DNA from: Lactifluus volemus
Taxonomy: Eukaryota; Basidiomycota; Agaricomycetes; Russulales; Russulaceae
Direction of reading: 5' to 3'
Assembly: GCA_022376515.1 (NCBI GenBank)
Contig: WTXI01000003.1
Coordinates: forward strand, 372,001 to 436,000
Length of the DNA: 64,000 nt
Numbering within the stretch: the stretch's first letter is position 1; each line of letters starts with the position of its first letter. Position numbers and translations under genes: made by a program. Of the stretch, positions 37,791 to 50,796 are shown in pieces. The notes below the pieces were generated by a model. It had not been told where the DNA came from. It saw only the letters and a list, made by a program, of their open reading frames with translations, and did not search any database.

Positions 37791-38329
37791 CATGTGATAG
37801 AGCAGAAGCTCACCACAATGGTCCTACAACAGAGTTTTTGGCCATAGGCTGGGATTTGATGGGAATAGGACTTCAAATTGTAATTTACGACCATAACAAA
37901 GCTGTTGACTGGCCCATGTGAAATCCTTGTGTCTGCAATCGAGTTACACCGGTGTGCACCGGTAAACTGTATCCCTAATCCAGTGGCAATCCGTCCCATG
38001 TGTACCATCAACTCCAATACTGTACTACAGTACTATGGAGTATGTACGGAAGCTGCCCGGGCCGTCGCTTCTGTCATAATTATACCATGCTCTTTCGGGA
38101 CCCGATTCATGGATGCCCTTCAGAACGCTCTAGTCTTGTAGTACAGTACTCTTAGCAGTACGGCCGCGTCTCACGGAGTCTGGGAGCCACGCGACCCGGG
38201 GTTTTCACTCAATCACCGTAGGTCGATAATTTAAGTGCTACATAAGACTGTCCGCCAAACTCGCCCATTCGTTTCTCTGAGTTCTAACTCAACCACCTCG
38301 CTATAAAGCGCACTGGTGTCTTTCCGAAA
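37791..38329. other. Intergenic, no gene recognised
   Basis: Follows the cullin relic. Contains TACTGTACTACAGTACTATG near 38015-38034, a partly palindromic stretch. Short frames only. Confidence 0.4.
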
Positions 38330-38700
38330 ATTGGATGGCCCACGGAAGGACGGAAGGCTCCATTCAGTATGTGGACTGGGGGACGTCCAACATCCCGTCG
38401 ACAGCTTGGGGGAACACGGGCATCTTCTCCCTCGGCCTTGATGATGGGTCTGGGCCTGAGAGATACTGTTCGCCAGTAAGCCTACCTCCTCCCGCATCCT
38501 GTCTCCGCTGTGGGAGATGAATACTAACCCTCTCATCGCAGGCTAGCCACTTGCACGGAGCCTCGCCTTTCGGCTGGCAGGCAGGAGATCATTTTGCCAG
38601 AGACGGTCACGTCGTGCGATCTTGCTCAAGGCGAATGTTCAGTCACACCGACCGGTTGACAGTCTTTGATAAGTCACCACTCCGCCGTTTACCATCTCTT
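38330..38700 (+). pseudogene. Kre9/Knh1-like relic
   Basis: Decayed paralogue of the gene at 28518. Similar pieces: GSIQYVDWGTSNIPS, GNTGIFSLGLDDGSG, then an intron with the same pattern as in the intact gene, SHLHGASPFGWQAG, and a last exon introduced by CACCGACCGGTTGACAG and ending CGTTTACCATCTCTTAA (38699-38701). No start codon, signal peptide or continuous frame remains. It sits immediately beside the second EBP-like gene, mirroring the Kre9/EBP relic pair at 28.5-29.7 kb. Confidence 0.7.
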
Positions 38701-39004
38701 AAGGTGATGCACAGTCATTTCTCTCTTGAACATGGACACCACTGGTCACGGACTTTAGAATCTGGCCTATATATATATTCAAAATCTCATATCACGGACA
38801 ACTTTACAAACTACTAAGTATTACAAGTAGATACACCTAGCATGACATTTACTCTCACGTTTTTCCATATATCCATCCGAATAACCGGGTGTTCATATCA
38901 CCGCGGCCCCCCACCAGTCGCGAACAAAGCAAAAAAAAAAGGGGTAACAAAAGATAGCTATGTGACGAATTGAAAGAAACACATATTTGAGACCGCTCCG
39001 CATA
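38701..39004. repeat. EBP 3' flank shared by three loci
   Basis: From about 38808 onward it resembles 29280-29400 and 35350-35540: a TAGCATGRCAATT-like block, then CCCCCACC.GTCGCGAAC.AAGC followed by an A-rich/GGGGT run, then GAGACCGCTCC just outside the stop codon. Confidence 0.65.
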
Positions 39005-39990
<986 letters not shown>

Positions 39991-40912
39991 TTTGTCGGCT
40001 AGCCTGTCTCTTTGATCGGCTAGTTGTTGTTACTTTTCGACGATGTGACACGGTGACCAAGCCACGGTCAATTTTTGAGGAACTGCACCGCGTGACGTAC
40101 CAAATTGAGCCGACGCAACGCTACATCTACACCCGTGGGCACCGCGGTGAGCGCTTGAGCGCTCCTCACAGAAGCTGCCCATCGCTTCTTCTCACTTTCT
40201 CATCACGAGCGAGGTCTGTAAATTACACGTGCTTTTTTCCCGACCCGACTCACGGAGGCCTTCCCACGGCTGGGACGGCCCTTCAGTAGTACTCTTGTAG
40301 AAGTCTTAGAAGTACGCCCGTGTCATACGGAGTCCAGGCGCGGGGAGAACTCATCTGCGTGGAAGCCACGCGACTAACGGAAGTCAGGGCCGACGGGTCT
40401 CGGGGCTCGCGGATAACCTCTACCATTCCTCCAGCTTAGGCTTCCAAGTGGCACTGCCACCAGATGGGAGCAAAAGACAAAGGCGTCGCCGCGTCGATAC
40501 TTGAAGGGTCTCTTCGGATCGGGCCTTCTTTTCCATAAATCAAGATTTACACTATCGTTCAAGGTCTCGAATTGTATAATGTAGGTCCTCGGAGGAGTGA
40601 AAGGGTTACAACTTAATTGCATCGGCGTACGGACCGTTCCCGGATTCCAGGAAGTACCCACGCTTCGTTGCTCCGGCCGGGCCATTGTCTTCCCGATTTA
40701 TCCAAATGTCCCAGCATCAGCAATGCGAAGAGTACGGTAGTGTACATGAACACTGTGCTGAGAGGTTTTCGAGATGATGGGATGACAATGATAATAGTAG
40801 ACACCGCGAACGCCGACCACGTGTTGGCCCTTATCTGATCGTAGAAATACCAATACAAACAATGAATGAAAGTGGGTTACTGCAGAGGGCCCGGGACCGT
40901 GCCAGAAGAGTC
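39991..40912. other. Intergenic, no gene recognised
   Basis: Between EBP copy 2 (its promoter) and the 3' end of SGF29. Short frames only; nothing recognised. Confidence 0.5.
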
Positions 40913-42445
40913 TCACTTTCCCGGCCATTCGACGACCTCTGCCGCCGATACCATGTGTTCTTGATCGTCGTCGTCTTCAAATTTGAGTTTGTAGTATGTC
41001 GCCCCGGAATTCTGTCCCTAGTCAGTGCAATTCGGCAATGCGTCCGCAATCGATCGACGCTTACTCGTCCCTGGGTCGGAATGTCCCGAGGAGATGCGAT
41101 CACTTCTGCCCGGTAGAAACAGCTCGTGTCTGGGTATAATGCCATTACCGTTGCGCCGGTAGGGAACTCTTGGTAGGCGCTTATGTGTGCTGCGTTTCCT
41201 GGCGGGGCATCCTTGTCAGGAAGAGGGATGATCGAGATTGGAGTAGATCTTAATGAAGCAGGATATCGACTTTGTAATAACGTGTGAGTGAAACCCGGCC
41301 CTTTGGCACGACTATCAAGACCACATACAGCGGCTTTCCGTCTTCCTGAGGCTCGATGTCTTCCACTTCGTAACTGGGTTTCTTTGTTGAACAACACTTC
41401 GAAGTGCTGACAGACATCAAAACTCACCGATACTTGTCCTGGTGGAAGGATCTGACGATCTTTGCCATGATCCAGGTCATGTCTTCTGAGCTTGCGCCGT
41501 CGGCAGCTTTTCCTGAGCTCGGTGGATGGAAAGCAACCATTCTTCCTTCTTGGAGAGGCAGCTGCCTCAATAACGTCTCCCTAAGTGTTTCACGGCGTGC
41601 TTTTGTCTCACGTAGAGATGGTGTGGATGGCTGAGGCCCAGCAGAGCCTCGTTGCGTCGGTGTAGCACCGTGGCGCGTACTGGCCGTTAAAGCTGGCGTT
41701 GAAGGAGCCGATGATGATAGAGGTGAATGTGGACGGGGACGTTTAGATCGTTTTTCTGTGAACAGTGATTAGTTCGCTGTAGAAACCCAATGTAAATGCC
41801 ATGTACCTGGGAGTGTCTCTTCTGAAGCTTTTCGCAGGGCGATAACCACTCCGAGCCGTTCAACGGCCTCATCAATGGCCCTAGACGCAAATAATTTGAG
41901 AAATCACTTGTCGCGCACCATGACAAGACGTATGTACTTGGCATCTCTCTCTGATTGTGCCTTGATATCGTTCAGACCCGAAACGAGTTTCTTATAGTTT
42001 GCTCTTATGGTCTCAAATCCTTCCGTTGGGAAAGCGTCATCCGCGGGCCATATATCAATCAAACGATTAACGCGAGCGATCGTTTCCTGGGTTGATGAGT
42101 TGAGAGCAAGGTTGGATAACGCAGAGATGGAGCTTGTAGCATGAGACCAGCAATCGATCTCTGCGAATTTGAGACGGAACATCGGTGAGCGCTCCATACG
42201 CTTGCACATCCGGACATGTAGTTCCCACCTTCAGTAGAAGCAGGCCGCTTCATTATTCCACGTCTCCGTTCCATGACGAGTTGAACTGTTGAAATAGCAA
42301 GCCTGAGGTGGTTCGATTGATGCCACGAGGTGTCGAGCGCTCCGATGGTTTGGCGCGGCTTGCCACCCCGCCGAGATCTAATTTGAGCCAAGGCGCTCAG
42401 CACTTTCCAAATCCGGCGAACCTACCCTGCCTTTGACCCTTTCAT
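40913..42445 (-). CDS. SGF29: SGF29-like SAGA subunit with tandem Tudor domain
   Basis: Chromatin reader of the SAGA histone acetyltransferase complex; the C-terminal double Tudor domain binds methylated histone H3 lysine 4. Exons: 42445-42426, 42377-42229, 42160-41938, 41880-41807, 41755-41428, 41373-41329, 41248-41065, 41017-40913, giving 375 codons. Landmarks: an N-terminal helical part with KAIDEAVERLGVVIALRKASE, a Ser/Thr/Pro linker with KRSKRPRPHS, then the Tudor region with GRMVAFHP, TWIMAKIVR, RYEVEDIEPQED, IIPLPDKD, FPTGATVMALYPDTSCFYRAEVI, YYKLKFEDDDDQEHMVS. Exon 1 is only 20 nt (MKGSKAG). The start is the least certain part. Divergent from the C2H2 factor, with 131 bp between start codons. 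Confidence 0.88.
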
Positions 42446-42576
42446 GCCCTCGCCATGCAGCCAGTTCCCGCTACTGACCAGGCGTGGAAATTATTATTTC
42501 GCCTCGTCGGAGTATCTTTTATAAACCCCCCTCCTTTGTGAACTTCCTCTTTCCGCCTCCCCCCACTATTTCAGTC
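42446..42576. promoter_or_regulatory. Bidirectional promoter, SGF29 / C2H2 factor
   Basis: 131 bp separates the two ATGs. A TATA-like CTTTTATAAAC (about 42516-42526) faces the plus-strand gene, followed by a pyrimidine-rich leader. The short distance implies shared control. Confidence 0.55.
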
Positions 42577-43899
42577 ATGGACTTTCTCTCTGACTTGTCC
42601 CCTTCCGCGCACATGCCCGTGTTCAATGTGCATATCAATAATGAAAGCGCGCAGAAATTGTTCCAACAAGAACTCCACGACGACGTCAACCATGATCCTT
42701 TCACTCTGAGCGCTGCAGGCAGCGTGACTCCCCCTCCCCTTCCTTCGACCTGTCAGCCCACTCAGCCCATCTACAACTTCAAGCAGGACCAACTGGATGC
42801 TTTCTTCAACACATACTTCTTCACCAATACTAACGCAGGCCGTCACTCTGGTGCTCTCGACTCCAATCATCCCGTCAATGATGATTTCCAGGACTTGGGA
42901 TTGTCTTCCTCCCCGTCGTCGTATGTAACTTTAGCGTTCTGTACTTTTACCTTCTGTCATCTCACCGCGCATCTCAGTCCGCCCCCATCGTCTTTGACGT
43001 CCCCACTTGGCGAAGATGTACCACTGCCTCTTACTTCCCAAGAACAGCTCTTATTCCTTTCACCTTGTCCCCTTTCATCGAGTAACCTTGGTGTTCAGGA
43101 CCTAGACATCCATGCCCAAGCCTATCAATACACCAACTCGACATTGTTCTCGCCAACCGGTATATCCCCTCCAAGCCAGCCGCTCCTCCTGTCCATTCCT
43201 CTGCCTGATGTACCAGCAACCGCCGACGTTCTTAACATTGCAGCCCAAGGTCAACAGGGTATCGGGATCGATGACCTCACCGCCCTGCAGGGCAACTGTC
43301 TTGCTGCTCCTGGCCTCACGGAGACAACGACACTTGGCCTGTATTACCCAATGACTTTCCAGGGACCCAAAACTTCTCCTCTTTTTATCCAAGTTGAGAA
43401 TAACGCGTCCCTTCGCTCCTCCTTTGAGCGTGCACCTCCCGCACCTTCCGCTGCTGAAAGCCGGAAGGTCCGGGCCGTAGGTCCGGCCTCGAAGAAAGTC
43501 TCCAAACGCGCCGGACGCGACAAGACGCGGCCCTCTGATTCGGTCACTACCACTTCTTCAGGCACTTCTACGGGCACCAAAGTCAATTCCGTGCTCAAAT
43601 GCAAGGACTGCGGGTTTTCACAATCAACGCAGCGCAAGGGGGACTTCAAGCGCCATCTCAAGACACATTCAGACAAAGCGAGCAACAGGTATGTGTGTTG
43701 CGGGATACCCGTTACCCACTGGAAGATGGCTAGCCTCCTCCCCGAGTACACCGTTCGTTCGTACAAGGGTTGCGACTTTTATGGGGGGTGTGGCAAGTCG
43801 TACTCCAGGATGGACGCTCTTCAGCGCCACCTTGGAAAATCGCACTGTGCTGGCGGTAGCGCGAAAGAACACGAGATTTGGAGAGAACTTTATCTCTAG
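42577..43899 (+). CDS. C2H2 zinc-finger protein, probable transcription factor
   Basis: Start MDFLSDLSPSAH at 42577; the frame reads through from 42484, but the only ATG with a fitting leader is here. One 57-nt intron at 42921-42977 (GTATGT...CTCAG) preserves frame; splicing gives 421 codons and not splicing adds 19 residues. The N-terminal 300 residues are low-complexity, rich in Ser, Pro, Thr, Leu and Gln, as in activation regions. A basic linker (KKVSKRAGRDKTRP) precedes two fingers at the C terminus: CKDCGF..RKGDFKRHLKTH (about 322-340) and a wider one, CDFYGGCGKSYSRMDALQRHLGKSH. Target genes are unknown; no orthologue was recognised by name. Confidence 0.8.
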   Translation: MDFLSDLSPSAHMPVFNVHINNESAQKLFQQELHDDVNHDPFTLSAAGSVTPPPLPSTCQPTQPIYNFKQDQLDAFFNTYFFTNTNAGRHSGALDSNHPVNDDFQDLGLSSSPSSYVTLAFCTFTFCHLTAHLSPPPSSLTSPLGEDVPLPLTSQEQLLFLSPCPLSSSNLGVQDLDIHAQAYQYTNSTLFSPTGISPPSQPLLLSIPLPDVPATADVLNIAAQGQQGIGIDDLTALQGNCLAAPGLTETTTLGLYYPMTFQGPKTSPLFIQVENNASLRSSFERAPPAPSAAESRKVRAVGPASKKVSKRAGRDKTRPSDSVTTTSSGTSTGTKVNSVLKCKDCGFSQSTQRKGDFKRHLKTHSDKASNRYVCCGIPVTHWKMASLLPEYTVRSYKGCDFYGGCGKSYSRMDALQRHLGKSHCAGGSAKEHEIWRELYL

Positions 43900-45997
43900 G
43901 CCGCCGCGCCCTGTCTTCAGGAACCCAACGAGTTGGAAATATTCGCGCTGTGACATCACAGAACCACCCCTAAGTTGTCTGTCGTAATTCTCGCTGTCCT
44001 CGGCGTCCGTATGCTAACAAGAAACGGCCAGGTTATCCCCAGTGCTACTTGGCATCGTCTTTGGACTGTTCGTGTCCGAATTCGAGGTCCATGTACTTTT
44101 CGTAGCTCTTGCCCTTTACGTCCCTTTACGCTTTGCCCTTGAAAATGCCATGTCGCGCTGCTACACCTTTCCAGATCCGTCTAATATAGTATGTAAACCA
44201 ACGTCCTCACTCTTCTCCCTCTCTAGCTGTATCGTTATAGCCTGTTCGTGCTTTGCGTTTACTGCTCATTCATACCATTATTATTTTTTCCTCCGTGTCC
44301 CGCTTATAGTATTCCAACATCCTACCTGCTCTCGCACTTTTATGTTCCAAGTTTTGAGCCATGTTAGTGTTGTTTGAACAAAGAAATGAAAGACGGTTGA
44401 CAAGTTCGTCGGTGCAGCAAAAGTGGGGATATGAAAAGTAGCTTGATCGGTACACCGTAGAACGAGGATGCCATGTCTTTTTTGAACGCGAATTTCCCGA
44501 GTCCTCCCAAAAACTCCCAAAAGCTTGAACTAAGACCGAAAGATGACGAACCATGTGCCATATGGCTGCGTCGTTCAATTGATTATGGAGAAAGTAGTCA
44601 GTACTAGCACTTTCTGTTGGCACGTGAGAAAAAGGAGCTCGACGTTTAAATAGGAAGAAGGCCTCGCTCTGGTCGTCATTTCGCGGAAAGAACGTCCTAC
44701 TAGTAGCCGTCGTGGCGTACCAGGTGGCAGGTGCCAGTGTTGGACTGGAAACCATATATAGTAGAGATATCCAAAGATGGTAAATGAATCGGCTCGAAAA
44801 CCGCTCGAGCGGCTTGGTTACTGTATCTGCCGTTTTAGCTCTGCGGCTCGGTTTGAATCGGCTCGGCTCGGCTTGCACCTGCCTAACGCAGTAACTGAAC
44901 AACCAATGCAACTTGAAGCTAGCTTCGAGCTTCAAGTTTGTGGCGCGCACGCAGCTTTCGTTGTTTCCCCAACTATCACGATGTATCCTCAGTGAATGAA
45001 CCGATAGATACGTGGTTATTCTTCTAGCAGGTACTGCGGCAGGGGACCCACAAGTCTCTCGTGCTCGAAGTAATTTGTTCTCGTTGGGATGACAAGTGCC
45101 GACGATCTTTGATTCCCAAACAAATCGCCAGGTTTCCCGTCTCGTGGTCTTTATCAATTTGGGGCTCTTGTAGAATATGTTAGAGGAGAATGATGGGGTG
45201 TTGGTTGCAGCCCCAGAACGGGGAACCGCCCGCTGCGCCGAGGAGGCAGCCACAGCACGAGGATTGACACGGTGTCAACCACGCACCATCCGTGTATTCG
45301 CTGCTGGGCTGACTCTATTTTGAAATATGAAGTAATGAAGCCTGGCCCTTTTTGCATCACTGTGGCTCGCAGAATCCACTGGCAGTTCAAGTCCTCTCTA
45401 GTCCATGTTTTGGAAGAAATGTACGCTATCGTCCCCATAGTCTCAGAGGGTGCTTATGTTGACCTGTTATCTGATAACCTGTCGATAGCCGTCGACGGTG
45501 TGTATTCCTCGCGGCCGCAGATAAACCTGCGGCGATTGTAGTAAGGAAACAATGTGATTCTCTCTTCACAATAAATTTTCTATCTCAGGCTACTTCTCAG
45601 CAGCACCATCCGTTTGGCTACTTAGTGCGTGATGCGCATCCCTTGATCACTTTATCATTCTCCTTCTATACTACTAGTTTTAACATCTTCCTCGTTGAGG
45701 GCTTTAAGACCTTTCGTTTCCGTTTAGTTGCGCATTGACATTCACCCATTTTCTAATAATCACTCTCTGAAAGACCATCTGTCCGTTGCCCGGGTCAGTT
45801 ACCGTTTGCTTCCTATGGTTTTGTGAAAATTGCGCATCAAGTGAAGAGTTCCAAAGAAATAGATTCGATGCCTCTAACGGTCACGGCTGCCCCTTCGCCT
45901 GCTCAGGTCAACTTAGATAACCACATGACGAAACTGAATTATATATTCCTGTTGCCGGTCCTAGAAATGACATCACTCGACCATGGGGGCTCAATGT
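43900..45997. other. Gene-poor region with one long unsupported frame
   Basis: The 3' side of the zinc-finger gene (43900-44270), then a 327-codon minus-strand open frame (45253-44270) with no recognisable domain, and a pyrimidine-rich stretch near 45660-45740. A run of CGGCTCGGCTCGGCTTG (about 44860) is a simple short repeat. Nothing else recognised. Confidence 0.4.
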
Positions 45998-47176
45998 TCA
46001 CGACACCTCGTCATGAAGGAGGACGTATTCTCTATTAGAAGTCCCAAACTTTAACACTGGATAGGTAGTCAGCACTCACACACCAATCCTCACACATTTC
46101 ATGGACGCACCGTCGCTCGCCTTGAGCTCGTAATAGCGTGATGTTGGAATGGCTTCGCCATTTACATGTGTCCCGTTAGTTGATTCGAGGTCAATCACGA
46201 AAGGCCTATATACGTCACCATACATACGATAGCACAGTGGAGATGGCCTTACTTTATCACGCCCTTAGAGCTCCCGAATTCATCCTTCTGTTGAACAAGC
46301 CGGTCTGTGAAAAAGGCAGTTGAACCAACCACACAGTAGCGGACATCAAGCCACGTACACTGAATCACGGCATGCTGCTTCGAGCATGATGGATGTTCGA
46401 GGGGTATGTCTGTAACGGTGCGATCACGACCTATCAGGTACGCGCTTTGCCTGTGTATGTGGAGCAAATCTATGTGACTCAATCGTTAAATAGATGTTGG
46501 GCACAGCCAGGGCCAGAGAATGGGAGTGGAAAGAAGGTCACATACCGAGTTGTTCGTCTCCTTTGAAAACGTAAAGCCTCCACCCCACCAGGGGTTTACG
46601 AGCCTCAGGAGGTTCATTGTACTTGAGCAGAGTGCTCGTTCCATCTCCATTTTTTACCGTGTTTGTTGCAGCTGCGAGCAAACCCGATGGGGCGAAGTTG
46701 GGTTTCGTTTTGTCCTCCAATGGAGCGGATGTTGAGCGGGAACGCGGACGAGAGTGTCGAGGAGAAGCAGAGCGCCGTGAGGAGCTCCCGCGTTCTCCAT
46801 CACGGTCACGGCGGCTGCGGTCATCTCGAAAGCCTCTATCACGGTAGTCCTCCCGTTTCGAGCGGTCATCGTCGTGTCGGTTTGTATATTGGTTGTCTCT
46901 GCTCCCGTCCCTTGTCCATCTGCCATCATCACGGCCATTATAGTCACCCTTTGTTCTCCGCCTGTCATCGCCATCATCCCTTCTTCGTCTGTCCTCACGA
47001 TAGTCTCGTCGCGTGTCCCTCTCCGAGACCCTTCGGTCTCTGCGGCTATCGCGTGGTTCCTCGTCTGCACTGCGTCTGTAATCGTCCGATTCCCCCCGTC
47101 GACTGTGGTACCTGTCCCGGTTTTCAGGGTCGCGATGCCTTCCTGACAAGTCTGGTAGGGGAGAGCGTCGTGACAT
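45998..47176 (-). CDS. FHA-domain splicing factor (Pml1/SNIP1-like, RES complex)
   Basis: Nuclear protein of the pre-mRNA retention and splicing complex (family knowledge). Exons: 47176-46546, 46469-46359, 46304-46253, 46205-46111, 46056-45998, giving 315 codons. The first 150 residues are an Arg/Asp/Ser-rich disordered region (RDRR, RRRDDGDDRR, RSRSTSAP). The C-terminal FHA domain runs from about 190: RLYVFKGDEQLDLLHIHRQSA, IGRDRTVTDIPLEHPSCSKQHAVIQYR (split by an intron within Y), KPFVIDLESTNGTHVNGE, ELKASDVLKFGTSNREYVLLHDE. All phosphopeptide-binding residues (GR, S, H, NG) are present. Divergent from the PRM10-like gene. Confidence 0.9.
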
Positions 47177-47315
47177 TGTTGAATAGGAAGTGGCTGTGGG
47201 GAGTTAGAAAAATAGGGTTAGGGGTACCTATCCGTCTGAAACGGAATCTAGTTATGGGGCCGTCAGACGGCCCGCCTAGTTCGCCGAAAAGCAGGTCTTT
47301 CCCCTCTCCAACCTA
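47177..47315. promoter_or_regulatory. Bidirectional promoter, Pml1-like / PRM10-like
   Basis: 139 bp separates the two start codons. Contains GTGGGGAGTTAG and an imperfect CCGTCTGAAACGG...CCGTCAGACGG inverted pair (about 47230-47270). No TATA box seen. Confidence 0.5.
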
Positions 47316-49819
47316 ATGTCGCACCATCACTCAGAGAATGGCGATACTACACGGGTCACTCGGGAGTCGAAGGAGCACTGCGGGTTAGGTGATAACTTTA
47401 GCCAAGTTTCTCATACACCTTCCCCTTCCACTGCTACTCTACCTCTCACTGAGGCAGCGGGAAATGGGCACAGCCCAATCCCAGCTGAAGAGCCTGGACA
47501 ACAAGATACGGATAGGCGGCATCTCTCTAATGCTGTTCTCGAGCCCTCTGCCATTTTTCGAGATTATCTGTCTCCTGGTGATCCTGTTGATGCGCGCCGA
47601 GCCTCAGATTCCAGTGAGGCGACCCTTTATGATAGGACTGAAGAGGAAATGCAACGATCTCTCAAGAGTGTTTCTCTATCATCTTATCAGCATCCGAATG
47701 ATATCGTATCGCCTCCGGACGCATACATTTATGGTGTCCCTCCACGCTCAGGTGTCTCACGTCGTTTTGGTCATAAGAGGTCACCAAAGAACACAGACTA
47801 CAGTTCTGGCAACGAGGACAATGCATTACCGAATGACCTCACTCATCAGCCACCTCGCCATCGTGGCGTAGTATCGAATCTCCTAGAGCTCTCTCACGTC
47901 TCGGACCCGGCCCCGAATCGTGGTCATTATGGATTTGCTGCGTATCGTACAGGGTCTCTCGGTGAGCCGTCTGGACGAGACACGCGCCCGCGTCTTTCAC
48001 GTTTGTATTCACTTGGTGGATATGATGCTGAGGATCCAAGGATCACCGGTGCCACACGCGAGTCACTGGATGATCCCGCAGACCTTGAGAGGAATGTCAA
48101 GGAACGGATGGGTCTACGGTCCATGAGCTATAAGCAACGACGTAAAGAGGCACAAAAGATCAAGATTCGCTTCTTTGTAACATGTACGTCGAGTCGAGTT
48201 TTTGTTGGTTCAAGTTGATGAACGCTCACTGTTGATTCTGTGAAGCGCTCCTGAATCGCCAGGAATTTATTATGAAGCTTGCTCGTGCGCTTATGACGTT
48301 CGGCGCTCCTTCTCACCGCATCGAGTCTCAGCTCGTCGCCGCTGCGCGCATCCTCGAAGTTGACGCAGAGTTCATTCATCTCCCAAACATTTTCCTTTTA
48401 TCATTTGCCGACCCGGAGACGTGTACCTCAGAAACACACTTCATCAAATGTTCTGGTCGTCTCGCGCTCGGAAACCTGAAAGAGGTGCACCAGATTTACC
48501 GCCAGGTTGTACACGACGAGATGAGTGCGAAGCGAGCCACTGATCATCTCGACTCTCTACTTAATTCCAAGCCCATTTACGGCGTCTGGACCCGCTGTGC
48601 AATTGCCTTCTGCCTGTCGGCATTGATCTGCCCGCTGGCATTTGGAGGGTCATTCGTTGACATGTTCATCGCAGGATTTGGTGCGCTTGTGCTCAGCTCG
48701 CTGCAGCTCACAGTGGTCGTGAAAAGCCAGCTGTATGCGAATGTGTTCGAGTAAGGACGTTCCTATCACTTTCCTTCGCTTCTCAGTCTGCCTTCTACAG
48801 GATTAGTATCGCCATCTTCATCTCATTCCTGGCCCGCGCGTTAAGCAGCATCCACAGCGAGCTGTTTTGCTACACAGCGATCTCGTCGGCTGGGATTGTC
48901 TGTATCCTTCCGGGCTATCTCATTCGTAGGTTTGTAGGTCTGCGCCTGTTTCCTGGCTAACGCCTTTATAGTCAGCAGTTCTCTGGAGCTGGCTTCAAAG
49001 AATATGCTCTGCGGCTCTGTGAAGATGGTCTACGCCCTGATCTATACGCTGTTCCTCGGCTTCGGCCTGCAGATCGGCTCTGACTTCTACCTCTTGTTTA
49101 ATCCCTCGGAACGGCATCGCCTCTCCTCTCTTGCAAACTCGCTCTTGCATACCACTACCTTCTCGGGTACCTTCGTCTCAGCCAATTCCACACGTTTCGG
49201 CGAGAGCAAGCCTCTATTCGGTACCTTCGCGTTTACAAATGGGACATCGCTAAACGAGATGCACATCGTCGGGGGGTGCCATCGCTTGCCAGAGTTCCCG
49301 TGGTATCTGCAGCCTTTCCCATTTTGGTCTCAGTTCATCACTGTGCCTGCGTTCTCAGTCCTCAGTTCTCTGGGCAACCTCCAGCCGTGGCGTTCCTGGG
49401 ACCTTGTTGTCATGGTCGTCATCTCATGCATTTCGTTTTCGGCAAACAAAACGGCAAACCACTTCATTTTCAATAGATCAGATGTTGTGTCCGCGATTGG
49501 CGCGTTTGTTGTGGGGTTATTGGGTAACGTGTACTCACGCCGATTTGGAGGCACGGCGTTCACAGCAATGGTCACCGGTGTGCTATTTCTGGTTCCGGTC
49601 CGTATATCTTTTGCTCTCAGGTATTGGCGAGTCATTAAATGGACGGCGGTATAGTCTGGGCTGTCTCAAGCTGGGGGTCTCACGGCATCTGGCAGTGGCA
49701 TTGACATTGGCGGTGCTATGATTGCCGTTACGATTGGTATCACGGTAGGGCTGTTTATGAGCCAGGCGCTCGTATACACGTTCGGGACGCGGAAAAACGC
49801 TGCGATCTTTTCATTCTGA
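47316..49819 (+). CDS. PRM10/ThrE-like membrane transporter
   Basis: Membrane protein of the threonine/serine exporter-like family (DUF1212/ThrE with a C-terminal DUF3815-type half), called pheromone-regulated membrane protein 10 in fungi. Exons: 47316-48183, 48246-48750, 48801-48925, 48972-49597, 49655-49819, giving 762 codons. The first 290 residues are hydrophilic and Ser-rich. The conserved core begins at NRQEFIMKLARALMTFGAPSHRIE, followed by IHLPNIFLLSF, the first hydrophobic bundle (CAIAFCLSALICPLAFGG), a second bundle with AISSAGIVCILPGYLI, SSLELASKN, and MVTGVLFLVPSGLSQAGGL near the end. At least eight hydrophobic segments are visible. A partial decayed copy lies at 54377-55762. Substrate in fungi is not established. 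Confidence 0.88.
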
Positions 49820-50796
49820 TTCCGATGCATGCAAAACTTGGAGTGATCGCTTGTGTCATCCGTTTCTCAGTATTGTGCGTAGATTATTGTTTGATAAATT
49901 ATGTTACCAGTGTCGGTGAAATGAAATGTTCGTCATCTCATAAAAGATTAGTTACCGGGAAAAAGCGAGTGGAGGCAATTGCAGGATAAACAAAAGGTGC
50001 GGAATATCTACCACTAAAAATGTCTTGGTAATCTCACGGACAGGGAACGGCACTGTCGTCATTGTCATGATATCGTTGGGCTTTCTGGTTCGAGGTCTGG
50101 GCCGCCGAGAAAGTGCGTCGAGGGAAGCCCTTTAACCTGTTTGACACGTGCGCCTTGTGCAGCACTGAAATGAAGGGCTGTGCCATCTACGGGGGAAACG
50201 AGAGCAGAGTCGGTAATGTGACGTGAACCTGGAGCGAGGGAACGATATACGAAGGCACCGAGAAAAGGTTACTGTACTCGTGGGCTCAATTACGGTAATG
50301 TCAACTTTAGTGCCGAAAAGGAAGGCATAAAGCTTGAAGCCAATCAGTCGAAGCCAGACTGGAAGCTCGAATGAGTGGAGAAAGCCCGAGAGGCGAGAGA
50401 TAAGTATTACGGCGGGTGAGTGCACCAGGAATGTGATACAGTGTTAAAGACGACAGAGTCACTAGGCTGTGGGTATGGGTTTGGTGGGGCCGGCAATCCT
50501 TACCACCGACCCCGACCCCGGGTCCTGTCCAACACTAATTCACTCGCCTAACAGAACAGCCGATCGAAGTCTGAAACATGGCGTTGTGACATAGCGTGAC
50601 TGACATATAGATTATCGTTCTCCGTTCAGGAACCGGGGCCCGGGTCAAAAGAGCATTCATTCTTTCACCAACGCACAACGCTATCCCACACATGGACAAG
50701 TCCTCACGCTCCACGGTTCGGCCATCATGGCGTTTATAAACATGAACAAAGGCTACTTGGGGGTTCCTCTTTCTCCCGCTCATATCGAACCTCAAT
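49820..50796. other. Intergenic, no gene recognised
   Basis: No coding region recognised. CCACCGACCCCGACCCCGGG near 50502-50521 is GC-rich, and a TATAGATTATC-like motif lies near 50610. Confidence 0.45.

Noticed and set aside
44270..45253. 327-codon minus-strand open frame
   Set aside because: Longest unexplained frame in the window, but its composition (Ser, Arg, Phe, Trp scattered) shows no domain, signal peptide or splice context, and it crosses simple CGGCT repeats. Treated as chance.
46663..47316. 217-codon plus-strand frame
   Set aside because: Antisense shadow of the Arg/Asp/Ser-rich first exon of the Pml1-like gene; biased codons there keep the opposite strand open.
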